64,000 nucleotides of DNA from Notospermus geniculatus (Eukaryota; Nemertea; Pilidiophora; Heteronemertea; Lineidae): positions 53,444 through 117,443 of the forward strand of contig NMRB01001294.1 in NCBI GenBank assembly GCA_002633025.1, in the 5' to 3' direction. The notes beneath the pieces are model-generated. The model saw only the letters and a program-made list of their open reading frames with translations. It had not been told where the DNA came from and made no database searches. The position numbers and the translations under genes were made by a program. The number at the start of each line of letters is the position of its first letter. Positions within the stretch are counted from its first letter, which is position 1. Below are positions 9,426 through 21,508 of the stretch, piece after piece.

Positions 9426-12400
9426 TCAACGGTTATCCCCTTTAAGGCTTGAGGGGTGATCGATCAGGATGGGAGATACGATCTCACCACCCAGAGCATG
9501 AGATCAACAGGAAGTTCATGACCAGATATGATTTAATTATAAATAAGTCGAATACAATTAAAACATTGCACTGTGTGACCAGGAAGCTTAAATCATGTCC
9601 GTACTAATTACATGAGACTCGGAATAAGAGGGGCCATGAGAAAACACGAACAATGAAACAATACCGGTACTTGTGTGGGGCGGAAGCCTTCACACCACAC
9701 AGCAAACCACATATTTTAACCCTTTTATGCCAGTGGCAATTCAACCCAACCAAATCCTGATAATTTACTGAAACCCCATCACATAGGTATTTATTGGAAA
9801 GTACTCACTGAGAGCTTTCCAATGAATACCTATGTCATGGGTTTTAAGTGACTTTCAAGGTTTTTTACATTTTTTCTTCTTTTTTAGGCCTACTTCATTT
9901 TTGACAAAATTGGCCTTGGGAGTGAAAGGGTTAATTTTACACTTTTAGTTTTCAACTGCGGGAACCCCTGAATAAAAGCAAGAAAAAATCCATATTGTCA
10001 CACAAAAGTGGGAGCAAATCTTGAAACCAGTGACCTTGTTGCATATTTTATGTCATTGGTTTATATTTGAGGACCATCAGTGTCGACACCTTTTGCAGGG
10101 TTTCTGCTGGAGTATTAGATTTAGTAGCCAGTTTTGTTGAAATAAGATATTTTTATCCAGGGCAGCAATATTCCATTGTAAATAGCATTACAAAATTTGA
10201 GCCAATCATTTATTTCTGTCGGCAGTTTATTTTAAAAGTGGTAGCTTTTGGCTCCTTCGGCTACTGCCAGCAGAAACCCTGCTTTTGACATAATCAGCAG
10301 ACCAGTTTCTATGCCACAATTTTTTTCTTTTGAACTTCAGTACCGTACTGTAATACCGGTACGTTTTTGTGTACAACAGGTACCCGGTACCGTGATATGA
10401 ATACCCAGACCCTGCCAATATGAGCTTAAAGGGATCACCTACCTAAAATTCCTCATGCGAATAAGATATGTAGAAAAAAATCACGGCCTCTTTCGACACA
10501 CTGAAAGCCTAGTTGCGATTGGATCCCTCACCAATATGGCTTGAAATTGTCCGATCTATCTGTCCAGAATGTGAAGTGAAATAGACACAGCTTTTCTCTC
10601 GACAATAAGCCTCAACAATGCTGGACGACAACCCAATGTCTGAATGTGTGGACTAGCTGCCAGTATACGTGCACAGGCTGGCGTTCCCTTCCCTACCACA
10701 AGAGCTTTACACACCTGTTAACTTCCACCGACCCAGGTACCCACATATATGCATAATAAAAACCTGCTGGTCTGGGGCATGATTGTGTAGATCTAGTCAG
10801 GCACAGGGCAAATCCAGGCTACATATGTTGACTCAGGCCTAGGCCTACACTTTACATGACCCCATGGGTCTTGTGACCTTTTTATAACTCTGATTATCCC
10901 TGGGGTTACCCTGGTCGGGCATGGGAGCACCTGGACTCAGGCCAAACCTGTCTGTCAGAATATTAGCTGATAGGCCTATTGACTGGGGTCAATCTGATTG
11001 CACCATGCGGGTTTAGACCTCCCTGGACAATCCCTCCCAGACAAGCCTCACTGCTTAATACAGTACAGACTTGGAAAAGTGGAATGTGCTCCATGAACTG
11101 TGTGGGTCTGGGAAAGAATGTGATGATGGGGGTGGAGGTTTGGCAAGGTCTACACTCTAGGCCTTCATGTAACAGTTGACAAACCCTTGACATCGATTCA
11201 AGATGGGACAGGGAAATCAGTCATTGTTTGACATTATTTTGATATCAGGGCAGAATTATGCCCAAATCAAATGATAGGAGACCTAACCCTGACACATGAC
11301 CAGATGCCCACCAGTTCAATGTCATTAACCACTTAGGCCTATCCATCATAGTCATGACTTTGGGTCGATATCAAACTCGAAATTGCTGCAACATTCATAA
11401 TTGAGGCCAACTTCTGACCGAAGCCTACATGGGCATGCAGACGTGAAAGTTTAAGTTGGCTCTCAATGGGCAATTCATGATTGTTGATGTCTGTATGCCT
11501 TTTACGAGGGTGTCTACAATCCAAAGACCGAAGATTTCTATAATCCAATGACCTACTATAGAATGATGATTATAGACACCCCTTTTACGATACCAATGAC
11601 ACAAATAACCGCCCATAGCTTTCTATGGTTGAGTTACCCATAGAAAGTCCAGAAAACTCTCATGTGAGGCACCTTTAAAGCCCCGCTGTATTGAATTTTA
11701 CGATATTTTCAAAATGTGCACATAGGAGTGCACATAGAGGTCTCATGGCCTCTTGTAGCCCCCAAAAATGCTTGCCTCGTACCTACTTCAGCGAATCAAG
11801 GCCTAGTTTTCAGCACACATTTGAAATAACGACAGGGAGAGCTCTAATGTATTCAGATGGAGCATAGTACATTTTACACTACAATGACATCATCTACTGA
11901 CGTCGAGAATCGCGGCGATGATTGGTGCTTTTCCAATTCAATACAGTGGAGCTTTAAAGTCAGAGACCAACAAAATAACAGATTTGCATCTGTTTGTGAC
12001 CTTGAGCAAACACTTGACACACATCACGCCAGATATAGCTGAAGAGTCAGAACCCAACAAACTCGTAATGTGCGCAATCAGTTAGCACGTTCTACACAAA
12101 GGATTTTTCCAATGTATACCATCATTGCCAAATATAGTATCTAAGCTAAGATTGGTCCTTAAGTGCACGACCGCTAGGACCACAATGCAAGATACTGGGT
12201 CATAATGAGGGCCTACCCTCAACATAACCAAACACATGGCCAAGTACCACTTATCGAAAGCTATTACCAACATCAAACCCACACATCGAGATATAATAGC
12301 CCGGGACCCCCACATTATATATGCCTCTCTCCATAAATTAATATTAACCTAATCATAATGCCAGTATGTTGGCCCGGGCTGGCAACGTTTTTATGTATTG

Positions 12401-12877
12401 TTCTCCGCATGAGAATGTGGCCTGTATGCCCATATGGCGTCGCCCTTCCCACATTCTACGTCCAGACAACCCCATAATTAAGAGATTTTCCCAGGCTGTT
12501 GTGCAGTTTCACACCAGGTCAGTCAGGTGCTTTACTTACAAGGCTGTGGGTTCCCATATATGGGAAAATGTTCCATAGGTATGGGAGAACGACCCATATG
12601 TTTGGTCAATATGGGACACAAAAAAGTTGGGGATATGAGGCAAGGGGTGGGGTGGGTGGTATGAATCATTTTTTACAACCGTTTTATAAAGACCAATGCA
12701 TTTGTACAGCAGATTGGAAGCAAAAGCTTTTACTTCTTTTCAATCAGGAGCCATGCTATGCTTTTCTTTTGACCCACCCTGTGGCCAGGAGTGGATCTGT
12801 TTTCCACTAAAGCCATAAGAAACTTTGAGAATCATGGGTGCTATAGTTCTCTTCTATACTGACAGAGTGTAGACATG

Positions 12878-13028
12878 CGGGGGGTCCAGGGTTTGGGAAA
12901 AGAGGGGGCGCCATGTACTAGGAACTTTGAAATGCACCAAGTTCTAGAATTTCACAGTTGATTTTAAAGATTCGTTGGCCAAGGGAGGGGGGCGTGTGCC
13001 GGGTGCACCCCCTTTGGATCTGCACCTG
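12878..13028. mobile_element. hAT-type MITE, copy d, 5-bp TSD acatg
   Basis: Starts cggggggtccagg, ends ggatctgcacctg, and is flanked by acatg at 12873-12877 and 13029-13033. The interior has the family motif agattcgttggccaa. Confidence 0.8.
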
Positions 13029-14646
13029 ACATGCTCCTGTTTCCAGCTACATGAAATTCAAAAAATTGCAATGGGTAGGCCTGGGCCAAAAGATAGGGCC
13101 TACACCAGCAGTGGCCTGTGCTGTTTCAGGAATATTTCTTGGAAGAGAAGCCCTTTCACATAATCACACAAATTGTCATCATTTAACCCCTGAACTTCAC
13201 AAGTTAACAGAAGCAGACGACACCTGCAGTGCATTATGGGATAGCTATAGCACCTCCAATTATCACCCTCCCAGTGTGAATGTTGTTTTCCACGACCCCT
13301 GGGATCTTGGAATAAAAAAGGTGTCAATAATAACAAAGGCCAAGATCCCGGGGCCTAGATATCTGTATCACAAGAAAATACAGGGGAGGGACGGGAGTTT
13401 GAACAGCCGCTTCACGGGCCTGCTACAATGTATACCGTTATGTATACGCAAATATACACAGAACGCTGTTCACGCAGAAAATAGTGTCGTCTGCTACAAT
13501 CGCTGAACAGACCAGGAAATGCAAGGGAATCAAAAAACTTAGTTTTGGGACACTTGCCCCGTTCTTTTACTCGAAATTCCGACAGATTTCCGGTCTAGTA
13601 CAGGAGTAGTGTCGTCTGCTACGATATTGGCAAGGTAACAACACACTGCGGCATGTGTGATAGGCCTATACAAAGTATCGTAGGCCTGTTCAATCTCAGT
13701 GCAGCCACCACCATTGATTGCCTCTAACCGCGCCGAGGCCAGGGCTGGGAATTTTTATGCCAATGGACAAAAAATAAACACTTCAAGACCACGTGTAACA
13801 AACTATTATATGTATATGTATGATAAAGTACGTAAGAGCTCTTACCTTGCGTGTACATGTATTGGTATACCGCAAACAAGTCCACAAACGCCGAGTTATC
13901 GTGGTCGTGTGTGTAAATCTATACTCCCCGGCCCTAGAAGCTTATTAGGCTGAGGGTGGGGGTCGGTACTGGCTAGAATCCAAATATGGGTAATTATCAT
14001 CCCGTGACGTCAGAACTCTGGGCGGTGATTGGATGCGCGTCCCCCACGTGTTGCGCGTAGCTGTGGGTAGGGCGGGCTGAGGCGGTCTCGTTGTGATTGT
14101 GACGTCTGCTCGCCCTGGAGGCAGGCTTCGAGAGCTGACTCCACAAACCATCGGCTGCTCGCTGGTTTATTGATTCCGAATTGGTTGTTTTGTATGGAGC
14201 CATATTCCTGGGCTGTGAGGGCAGCATTATGTTGGATTATCAATGCCTGCTGTCGTTCCTGCGCAGGTCAATAGGCCTGTGCAAAGTCCAGCTCCGCGTG
14301 TCTCATCCGGGGCCTGAATATGGAACTGACACCGCCACAATCCTGTTGCAAAGTGAGAGCGCGGATGGGGGAATGTGGAGGGTGATTTTACAAATAAATG
14401 ATACTTTAGCACCCCCCTCATTTCTACAGATTGATAGAGAGAGATTTCTTCGTCCCCTTAACCCCTCCCCCCCCCCCACGCTCCAGATGCCCCGGGCCAG
14501 ATGCACAGCCCGCGACGCGACCATGAACCACCATGAACACGTTCACGGCTGTGAGTGTCATTCGAAAGCCCCGAATTTCACCCTTTCGTTGCCTCACCGG
14601 ACAACTTTCGTGGTCGACAACATTGTGGTGAGTTTGCGATGGCGAT

Positions 14647-15890
14647 GGACTCGAGGTCGAGTTATCGTTTTGACCACACTGTAGTGAAAGTCTCTTGCGC
14701 GAGTCGGCTGTCATGGGCGACTCAACTGTAGAAATGGGCATTTGTCTCACTGGTCTGGTGTATTAAAGTCGTAAGGAAAGAAACGATGGGGAATCACCCA
14801 TTGAGAGCCACCTCGCAGGAGAAAACTCTCATGTGGAACAGAAGCCCCGACAGAGAAGCGCCTTGCGGCAATGGGGCGCGATCGCAAGTGGCGCCATCTT
14901 CACGACGCTCAGAGAAGATCATGCTTTCAAATACGCGCCACTGTCGATGTGACGGAAGATTACAACATTTTTTTCTGGTGTATCCGTGTCACATTCAAAA
15001 TGTGTCACGCCTGATAGGCCTGTCTGCTGAAGTACACCATTGATCTACGCTTTCGTCCTACGCAATGGACCGAGGTCGGAGTCCACCGGTGTAAAGATAA
15101 CCGAACTAGTGCACGCGCAGTCACCAGACGACGTGTTGGAGCGAATGGCCGATGAGCGCCGATCAGGATTCTGCCGGTGGTGAGTATAAAATAAGGCATT
15201 CTTGTCTTGTCTTCGTGTTCAATGGTTAATAGCACATCAAGANGGACTCGAGGCCGAGTTATCGTTTTGACCACACTGTAGTGAAAGTCTCTTGCGCGAG
15301 TCGGCTGTCATGGGCGACTCAACTGTAAAAATGGGCATTTGTCTCACTGGTCTGGTGTATTTAAGTCGTAAGGAAGGAAACGATGGGGAATCACCCACTG
15401 AGAGCCACCTCGCATGAGAAAACTCTCATGTGGAACAGAAGCCCCGACAGAGAAGCGCCTTGCGGCAATGAAATTGAAATGAAATTGAAATGAAATTGAA
15501 ATGAAAATTGAAATGGGGCGCGATCGCAAGTGGCGCCATCTTCACGACGCTCAGAGAAGATCATGCTTTCAAATACGCGCCACTGTCGATGTGACGGAAG
15601 ATTACAACATTTTTTTCTGGTGTATCCGTGTCACATTCAAAATGTGTCACGCCTGATAGGCCTGTCTGCTGAAGTACACCATTGATCTACGCTTTCGTCC
15701 TACGCAATGGACCGAGGTCGGAGTCCACCGGTGTAAAGATAACCGAACTAGTGCACGCGCAGTCACCAGACGACGTGTTGGAGCGAATGGCCGATGAGCG
15801 CCGATCAGGATTCTGCCGGTGGTGAGTATAAAATAAGGCATTCTTGTCTTGTCTTCGTGTTCAATGGTTAATAGCACATCAAGACTAGGC
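14647..15890. repeat. Near-identical direct duplication (about 600-640 bp) joined at an N
   Basis: 14647-15242 and 15244 to about 15885 are almost base-for-base the same, starting gactcgaggtcgagttatcg and gactcgaggccgagttatcg. The second unit has an extra block of aaatgaaattg repeats at about 15470-15512. The join is the single n at 15243. This looks like two alleles placed side by side by the assembler, though a recent tandem duplication is possible. Both contain a MITE D fragment and no gene. Confidence 0.85.
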
Positions 15891-16529
15891 CTACCAGGTA
15901 TCGTCCAAAATAAGGCCTTCCCCATGTTTGAGTCGGCTGCGTGCAGTAAAGCACAGAATAGGAAAGTGCCAGCCCGGGAGTGCCAGTGGGTTTTCCCCAG
16001 TGTCTAGCAGACGACAAACTCTACTTTCACATTACAAAATGAAAGACGGTCTGTGGAGGACATGAGTGTATATCATGGTTATTTATTTATGTCGTCAGTT
16101 CATTCTGGAAAATGGTGGAAGGCCGGACTGGTTCTTTCTCAGTGTTTGAACTGTTCTACCAACTTTGTTTCATCTGGTAGTTTATAAATTGCTCACATCG
16201 CGACGCGCCGCCACTGCAAGGACCCGTTCTCGCAGTCAGCCGCCGTTTTGGAATTATCCAACAGAAGCTAGGCCTATATTATGGATTTAGGTTGGGGAAA
16301 GTTTGAGAATCATTGATGCCCGATCATTCCCATCCATCGCAACCTCACGTTGCGTCTTTACCACTCAGTCGTAGGCCTAGACACTGTCCAAACTCGGTAC
16401 ACATGTACCCCGACTCTGGGATTCACTCCGGGCCACATTCCCGAACGGAGTTGATATCATATTGCATGCTAATAGAAAATATATGAAAAGTATCCTGGGT
16501 AATGAACCCTTGGATCGAACTGGGACAAA

Positions 16530-19119
16530 ATGACCACAGAACTTCCTGGGTCAGTGTCTATAATGGCACATTCTTTCGCTTCAGGTAAAATGGCTGAAGT
16601 ACAAGAAAACAAGGGTATCGGTTCGCTGGGCGTGAATGCTGAAGGAAGTATAGTGATTGTTGGTGGCGCTTCCCAAGGCGGGAAAGATGGTGATGCCGGC
16701 GAATCAAGTGAAAACAGTTTAGTAATCATCGACGAACTCCCGAGTTCCAAACATGGCGCCGAGGGGCAGACGACCGAAGGTATCCAAGATGGCGCCGCGC
16801 GTGATGAGAATCAAGACGAGGGATTTGAGGATTTGAAGACCGAGAGGGATCCAGGGGCTGGAGGGGTTGGTCGTGAGGGTGGTCAGGCTACTGAGACATC
16901 TCGATCAGATGGAGAAGAGGCCACGGAAAGCATGGAAGTCATCGACGAGAATGAGGTCAAAGGTGAAGGTCAAATTCAGTCTTTGGATACTTTGCCGACC
17001 TCGGACAACTCGAAGGTCAAGGACATACAAGATCATTTGAAAGAAACCATCATGCTTCTTCAGGTCATCAACATATTGTCCATCGTCGGTCGGTATCTGC
17101 GCATCACTTGCAATGCAACTGCAGACGATGCTGAGTTGGTTATCGGCCAGCAGGAGGCGCTGTTTGAAACCTTAAAACTTTGCGACAGCTTATCTCTGAT
17201 GATGCAAAGCCTGCAATCTGGCGCGAACAACATCTTGGAGAAACTTAAAATCGCCTACTTGTATCTTTTGGATGGTTTCCCCGACTTTGCCACGGCGGAC
17301 ATCGCCGCTATTTCTAAGGACGTCGACTCCATGAAGACAGCCGTGGGGAAAATGCAGGCACGTGTCTCGGTCACTGTCGACAAGGTAAAGGGGACGAAGC
17401 CGAAGGTTGACAGCGTTTTGGCCGATCGCGAAACAAATCTTCGAAAGGCGGAAGACAACCTGGCGAAACTAATGGACTGGGAGGAGAAAACTGCAACACA
17501 GGTTGCCGCAAAACAAGGCCCTAGCGGGATTTCTAAGCGGTTGGAACGATCCAAAAGAGATTTGTTGTCAAAGTTTGCGCTGGTTTGGTGCTGGTTGACG
17601 AAACTGCTGACGTCTGCGGCGGTTACAGTTTACGGACTCCTGGTAGCATTGAAGAACTTCTTCGTCCGAGGTGTGAAACGCGTCCTTGCGACTTTGTACG
17701 ACGTTGCTACCCTCCTGTTCCTTGCCCTCGTCTTTGTGGCTCGAGGATTGTTGGCGATCGGAAGTTACTGCATCTGTTTTCCACCACTGATCTTACTGTT
17801 CTGTTTCCTCCTGGAATGCGCCGTTAAGTTCTCAGTGTGGATATCATTCGGTTCACTTCGAGTTTTACGAGCTGTGTTCGTGATCTTCCCTGTGGCGGTA
17901 ATCACCTGGGCTGTCACCAAGTTGTGCGGGCTGTGGCCGATTTCCACCCTCAGGCCAAAGGTTTTGTCACTTCTGACAGCGGCCGAGAAGAAGACCTCAA
18001 TACCACCGAATAAGCAAGTCACGGAAGGAATTCTCCAATTCATCGGGGTCAACGGCAGGAAGAAAAAAATTGAGGCGGGGTCAGGTCTGTCGAGTACTTA
18101 TAAGGTCCTGCAACCGGCGAGCGACGATAGCCTTTCGCTTCGGCGTCGCCACACCCCGGTACCTTCTGACGTAGAGGAGGGGACGACCGCCGAAGTCGTA
18201 GAAGCTGCGGCACCGAAACCGGCCGAGAAACCAAGACAGACGGTGCACCCTCCTGTGTCGCGACCACCGAGACCAGATAGTCCAGAAATACGTGGCATGG
18301 AGCTGAATGTTGAAAAATACCAAGAGTCCATCTGTCGGGTGAAACTGGTCTTGACCATCGTCGACCTCACGGTGCCATTGTTGGGCAGCCTGGAGGCCAT
18401 CTTGCTGACGTCATCAAAACTTGTTGAGACGTGGTATGACGAATGTGTGAATGTGGTCGAGCCGAGTATGACCATGACGGTTAAGGCGGCGGCGAAGCTG
18501 GACCAGGAGGGGAAAATGAAGTACTGGAACTCAATGCAGTTTCAGCAGGAGGTGATCAAGTACTATTGCAGGTGAGTTGGCTCTAAACACTGGAGGCCAT
18601 GTTGATGACGTCACCTCTGCATTATTCCCAGGAAGTGACGTCAGTGTTTGTTTAGACTGCGCTCTTTGCCATTCCCGTTCTTAGAGGATTTATCGCGGGA
18701 CTTTGACGAAGAAACCGCCGTCGGATCTCAGCCCTGATTGAAGGAGTACCCACCGGACTTGCGACACCGCGCGTCAACTCCATACACGTAGCGCTTGCGT
18801 TGTGTCATTGCTAGCCGCTAGCAGGACAATCACTTGAACTCTCTAATGTCACACATTTACGTCTCCTTTTTCCAGGTGGCGCGCCCTGCAAGTCTATGCC
18901 GAAAAGAACAGATCCATTCTCCGGAAGGTCCGTCAACAAATTGAAGATTACTACACGGAAAATCTTCGGCCGCGTGAGGCGGTGAAGTTCTCCTGGACCC
19001 TGGCTGAGAAGGAAGAGGACACTAAAATCCAAGAGATGTGCCGGTGTTTTCAGCGACGCATGGCCAAGGATGACGTCAAGGAATGGGGTGAAGTTGCGTC
19101 CGGATTGCATCTAGTTTGA
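16530..19119 (+). CDS. Unrecognised multi-span membrane protein, two exons, 761 aa
   Basis: Exons 16530-18571 and 18876-19119, with donor CAG|GTGAGT and acceptor TTTTTCCAG|G; the joined frame ends in TGA at 19117-19119. I do not recognise a family. Residues 1-150 are acidic, Gly/Glu/Asp-rich and probably disordered. Residues 165-330 look helical (heptad-like, a hydrophobic stretch near 170-190). Residues about 349-378, 389-430 and 445-470 are strongly hydrophobic and probably form three to five membrane spans. Residues 505-595 are basic and Pro-rich; 595-761 form a second helical region that ends in a charged tail. Codon use is regular over more than 2 kb, supporting a real gene. The first ATG is used; ATGs at 16563 and 16590 are alternatives. 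No nucleotide-binding or catalytic motif was seen. It might be a lineage-specific membrane scaffold, but no function is inferred. Confidence 0.8.
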
Positions 19120-19419
19120 TGACGGCGTCCGCCCCTCCCCCCAGTGCAGTTATGTGCTAAACGGGGTTTCCCGCGTAAATGGTCCGACTTAACGGTTCCC
19201 ACCATTGCTTTCGTTTTCCAATGGACAAATAATAAGCGCTTTCAGCACCCGACGACTTCACCTCTGACTTTCACGCGGGAAAATTGTAAACCGCATTGGC
19301 AAATAGAAGGCACCTCATCTTGCCCCGACAACAAGGTAGACTGGTCCCCTGCCTTCATAAACCTCCTCTACGCTCGTACAGTGGGTCTCTTGGGGGCAGA
19401 GGATCAGTCTACCTGACCA

Positions 19420-20032
19420 GGGGCTTGATTCACAAAAGCCCTCTGCGTACTTATGATCGTAACCCTGCCCGTATCTAATTGTTCGTCAACTTGTTGACAA
19501 TAGATACGGGCAGTGCTAAGATCATACGTACGTAAAGAGGGCTTTTGCCCGGTTGTTCAGCCTTGGCTTAAGCCAGAGTTGGGTCGATCCCGACATAAGC
19601 GTGGCTTAAGCCAGACTTATATTTCACAGCGCGTTGCGCAGGTTGGGCTTCAAACACAAGCCAAGCTTAAGCCTTTCTTATAATAAACCTGGCATTGGGG
19701 TGGTTATAAGCCCGACTTACAATGGTAGGCCTATTCACTGTACGCCCTGACTTTGTAGATGGCAGAAGCATTGGTTCAGCTGACGTAACCCACACCTGAG
19801 CAACCGGGCAGACATCATCGAGCAAATTGTATAGGGAAGCATTGGGAAGGAGGGTAATAAGCCAGGCTTCGGTGATCCCAAGTTTAATTCAGGCTGTGCA
19901 ATGAACTCGGAATTGATTAAGCTGTTCTTATGACCAGACATAAGCGCGACTTACGTGAACTCGAGTTTGAGGAATAAGCTAGGCTCAGGTGAGCCAAACC
20001 TGAACAACCGGGCATTTGTGAATCAGGCCCCC
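19420..20032. repeat. Element with ggggcttgattcacaaa ends and an internal foldback
   Basis: The outer ends ggggcttgattcacaaaagc and tttgtgaatcaggcccc are inverted. The first 130 bp also fold on themselves: agccctctgcgtacttatgatc against gatcatacgtacgtaaagag, and tgcccgtatct against agatacgggca. The middle repeats a tggcttaagcc motif. It is non-coding. Confidence 0.75.
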
Positions 20033-20274
20033 AGGGTTCCAATTACTTTCACCTTGGAGGAATAAACTCCGAGCTCCCATCATGGCCCAGTGACGGGCGC
20101 ATACCAGTACTTGAAGGGCGAAGTGACCATAGGCCTTCAAGATGAGGGGTCAGAGCATCACTATATATTATACATGTATAACGTGCGAACACGCTGGGTA
20201 CATTTGATTTCAGTTATTATTGTCACTATTAACATAACACACATCCATCATTTATTTACAATACATGTATGCTA

Positions 20275-20390
20275 TAAGCAAAAAGTCAATCTCCAGAATT
20301 CACAAATTTTCGACCCCAACCGGGGTCTTTTTCAAGTGGAACCTTACAATCCGAAACTCTAGAAAAGAGTCTTTTCTAGAGTTTCTGCAT
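20275..20390. repeat. Half-length member of the foldback family seen at 43073-43280
   Basis: It carries agtcaatctccagaattcac, cgaccccaaccggggtcttt and ttcaagtggaacctt once only, then a short palindrome tctagaaaagagtcttttctaga. This is one arm of the large palindrome at 43073-43280. Confidence 0.8.
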
Positions 20391-20760
20391 GTTTTTGCCA
20401 ATCATTACTGATCTCAGTTACCAGTGTAACATCTATCAGTGAATGTCCCCCTCACTCTACTACCCTACTGAACAGTCACGGTCTCTTTAGCTGTCTATTG
20501 TCATTACGTTCCAAATACAAAGGTAACACTGAAAATGGGGAACACTGGCAGATGTTACACCAGTTCTTAATCTGACACATACATGTACTCTTCTGACATT
20601 GTATAGGATGTCACATAGACATGAGGTTTGATTATTTCCGGTGTAGAGATGATGATTGTTTCACACTAAATAAACAGACACGTTTTTTGCACCAGTTTAG
20701 TATCCTTTATTTTGTGTCACTTTCGAATGTCAAATGTTCCATCGAGGCCACCCTGCAATT

Positions 20761-20999
20761 CAGTGTTCTAGCCAGAAATTTTTCCAAACAGGGTGGGATG
20801 ACTGTATTTTCCTATTATTTTAAGGCCCTGGATTTTCAAACAGGGTGGGAATGAAATTCAAACAGGGTGGTGAAATAGAAAATGCATTGCAAGTTACATT
20901 TTTAAACAGGGTGCTAAAAATTGGAACAGGGTGGTAAGATGACTTCTGAATTTTGAACAGGGTGGTACCGCCCTGTGAACTGGCCTGGCTAGAACACTG
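20761..20999. mobile_element. MITE with cagtgttctagcc ends, copy 2
   Basis: Perfect ends cagtgttctagcc and ggctagaacactg and the same aacagggtggt-rich interior as 7412-7657. No clear target-site duplication is visible for this copy. Confidence 0.8.
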
Positions 21000-21508
21000 C
21001 CTCCTCACTGTCACTGACTTGCTGTTTTACCGTTGCTCAACATTCTGTCTTACCATCAGTGCTGCCATCTTCACTAGGCTCCGACAACATTTGAAGTCGG
21101 TAAAACTTGGTTCTGGCCATCCTCGCACCCAGGGTCTTCACAACCGCTCCCTTCCTCGCACTTGTTTCAGAGGGTAGGGACGCAAATGACCTGAGATTCT
21201 CAGTATAGCTTCTGACATGCTACTTCAAGAGTCTTTATTCGATGTTACTTGAAGCGGACTATTCGCGCCGAGTCAAAGATTCCACAGAACAGTTTCTGGA
21301 GCGGCCGCCACAATGCATTTACCAGCTGTTGTTACAAATAAAACGGGTTGTTTTATTATTTTTGGTTCACTTTGGACAGACCCGAACAATCTGCTTTAAA
21401 GCCATCATTGTAGAACATCTAAATCTTGTATTATATGGTGATCTATCCAAGGCATCGTTCATGAGAAACTAATCCTTCTTCGGGATCTAATGGTAAGTGT
21501 CCGTACCT

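Larger units (their letters stand above)
4855..16529. other. Gene-free interval of about 11.7 kb, repeat-rich
   Basis: No open frame here shows recognisable protein similarity or flanking splice signals. It holds a pogo-like element (5189 to about 5755), a head-to-tail repeat (about 5762-5970), MITEs at 7412-7657, 8870-9190, 9216-9425 and 10095-10285, a TIR element at about 6915-7290, a hAT MITE at 12878-13028, MITE D fragments and the duplication at 14647-15890. A GC-richer stretch at 13940-14250 contains a perfect CRE-like tgacgtca and, close by, the CCAAT complement attgg, so it could be regulatory. The missing 5' NAB exons could lie here or in the gap at 4855, but I could not see them. 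Confidence 0.6.
19120..21508. other. Intergenic interval between the membrane-protein gene and NCAPG2
   Basis: This interval holds the large element 19420-20032, half of a foldback family at 20275-20390 and the MITE at 20761-20999. I see no coding exon. The two flanking genes converge here (plus-strand gene on the left, minus-strand NCAPG2 on the right), so it should contain both 3' ends. Confidence 0.6.

Noticed and set aside
13051-13506. Open plus-strand frame of 151 codons
   Set aside because: No recognisable motif; it lies in repeat-rich spacer with no paired exons. Kept only as unproven.
14181-14684. Open plus-strand frame of 167 codons in the GC-rich stretch
   Set aside because: A frame of this length is expected by chance in GC-rich DNA, and a minus-strand frame overlaps it; there is no protein similarity.
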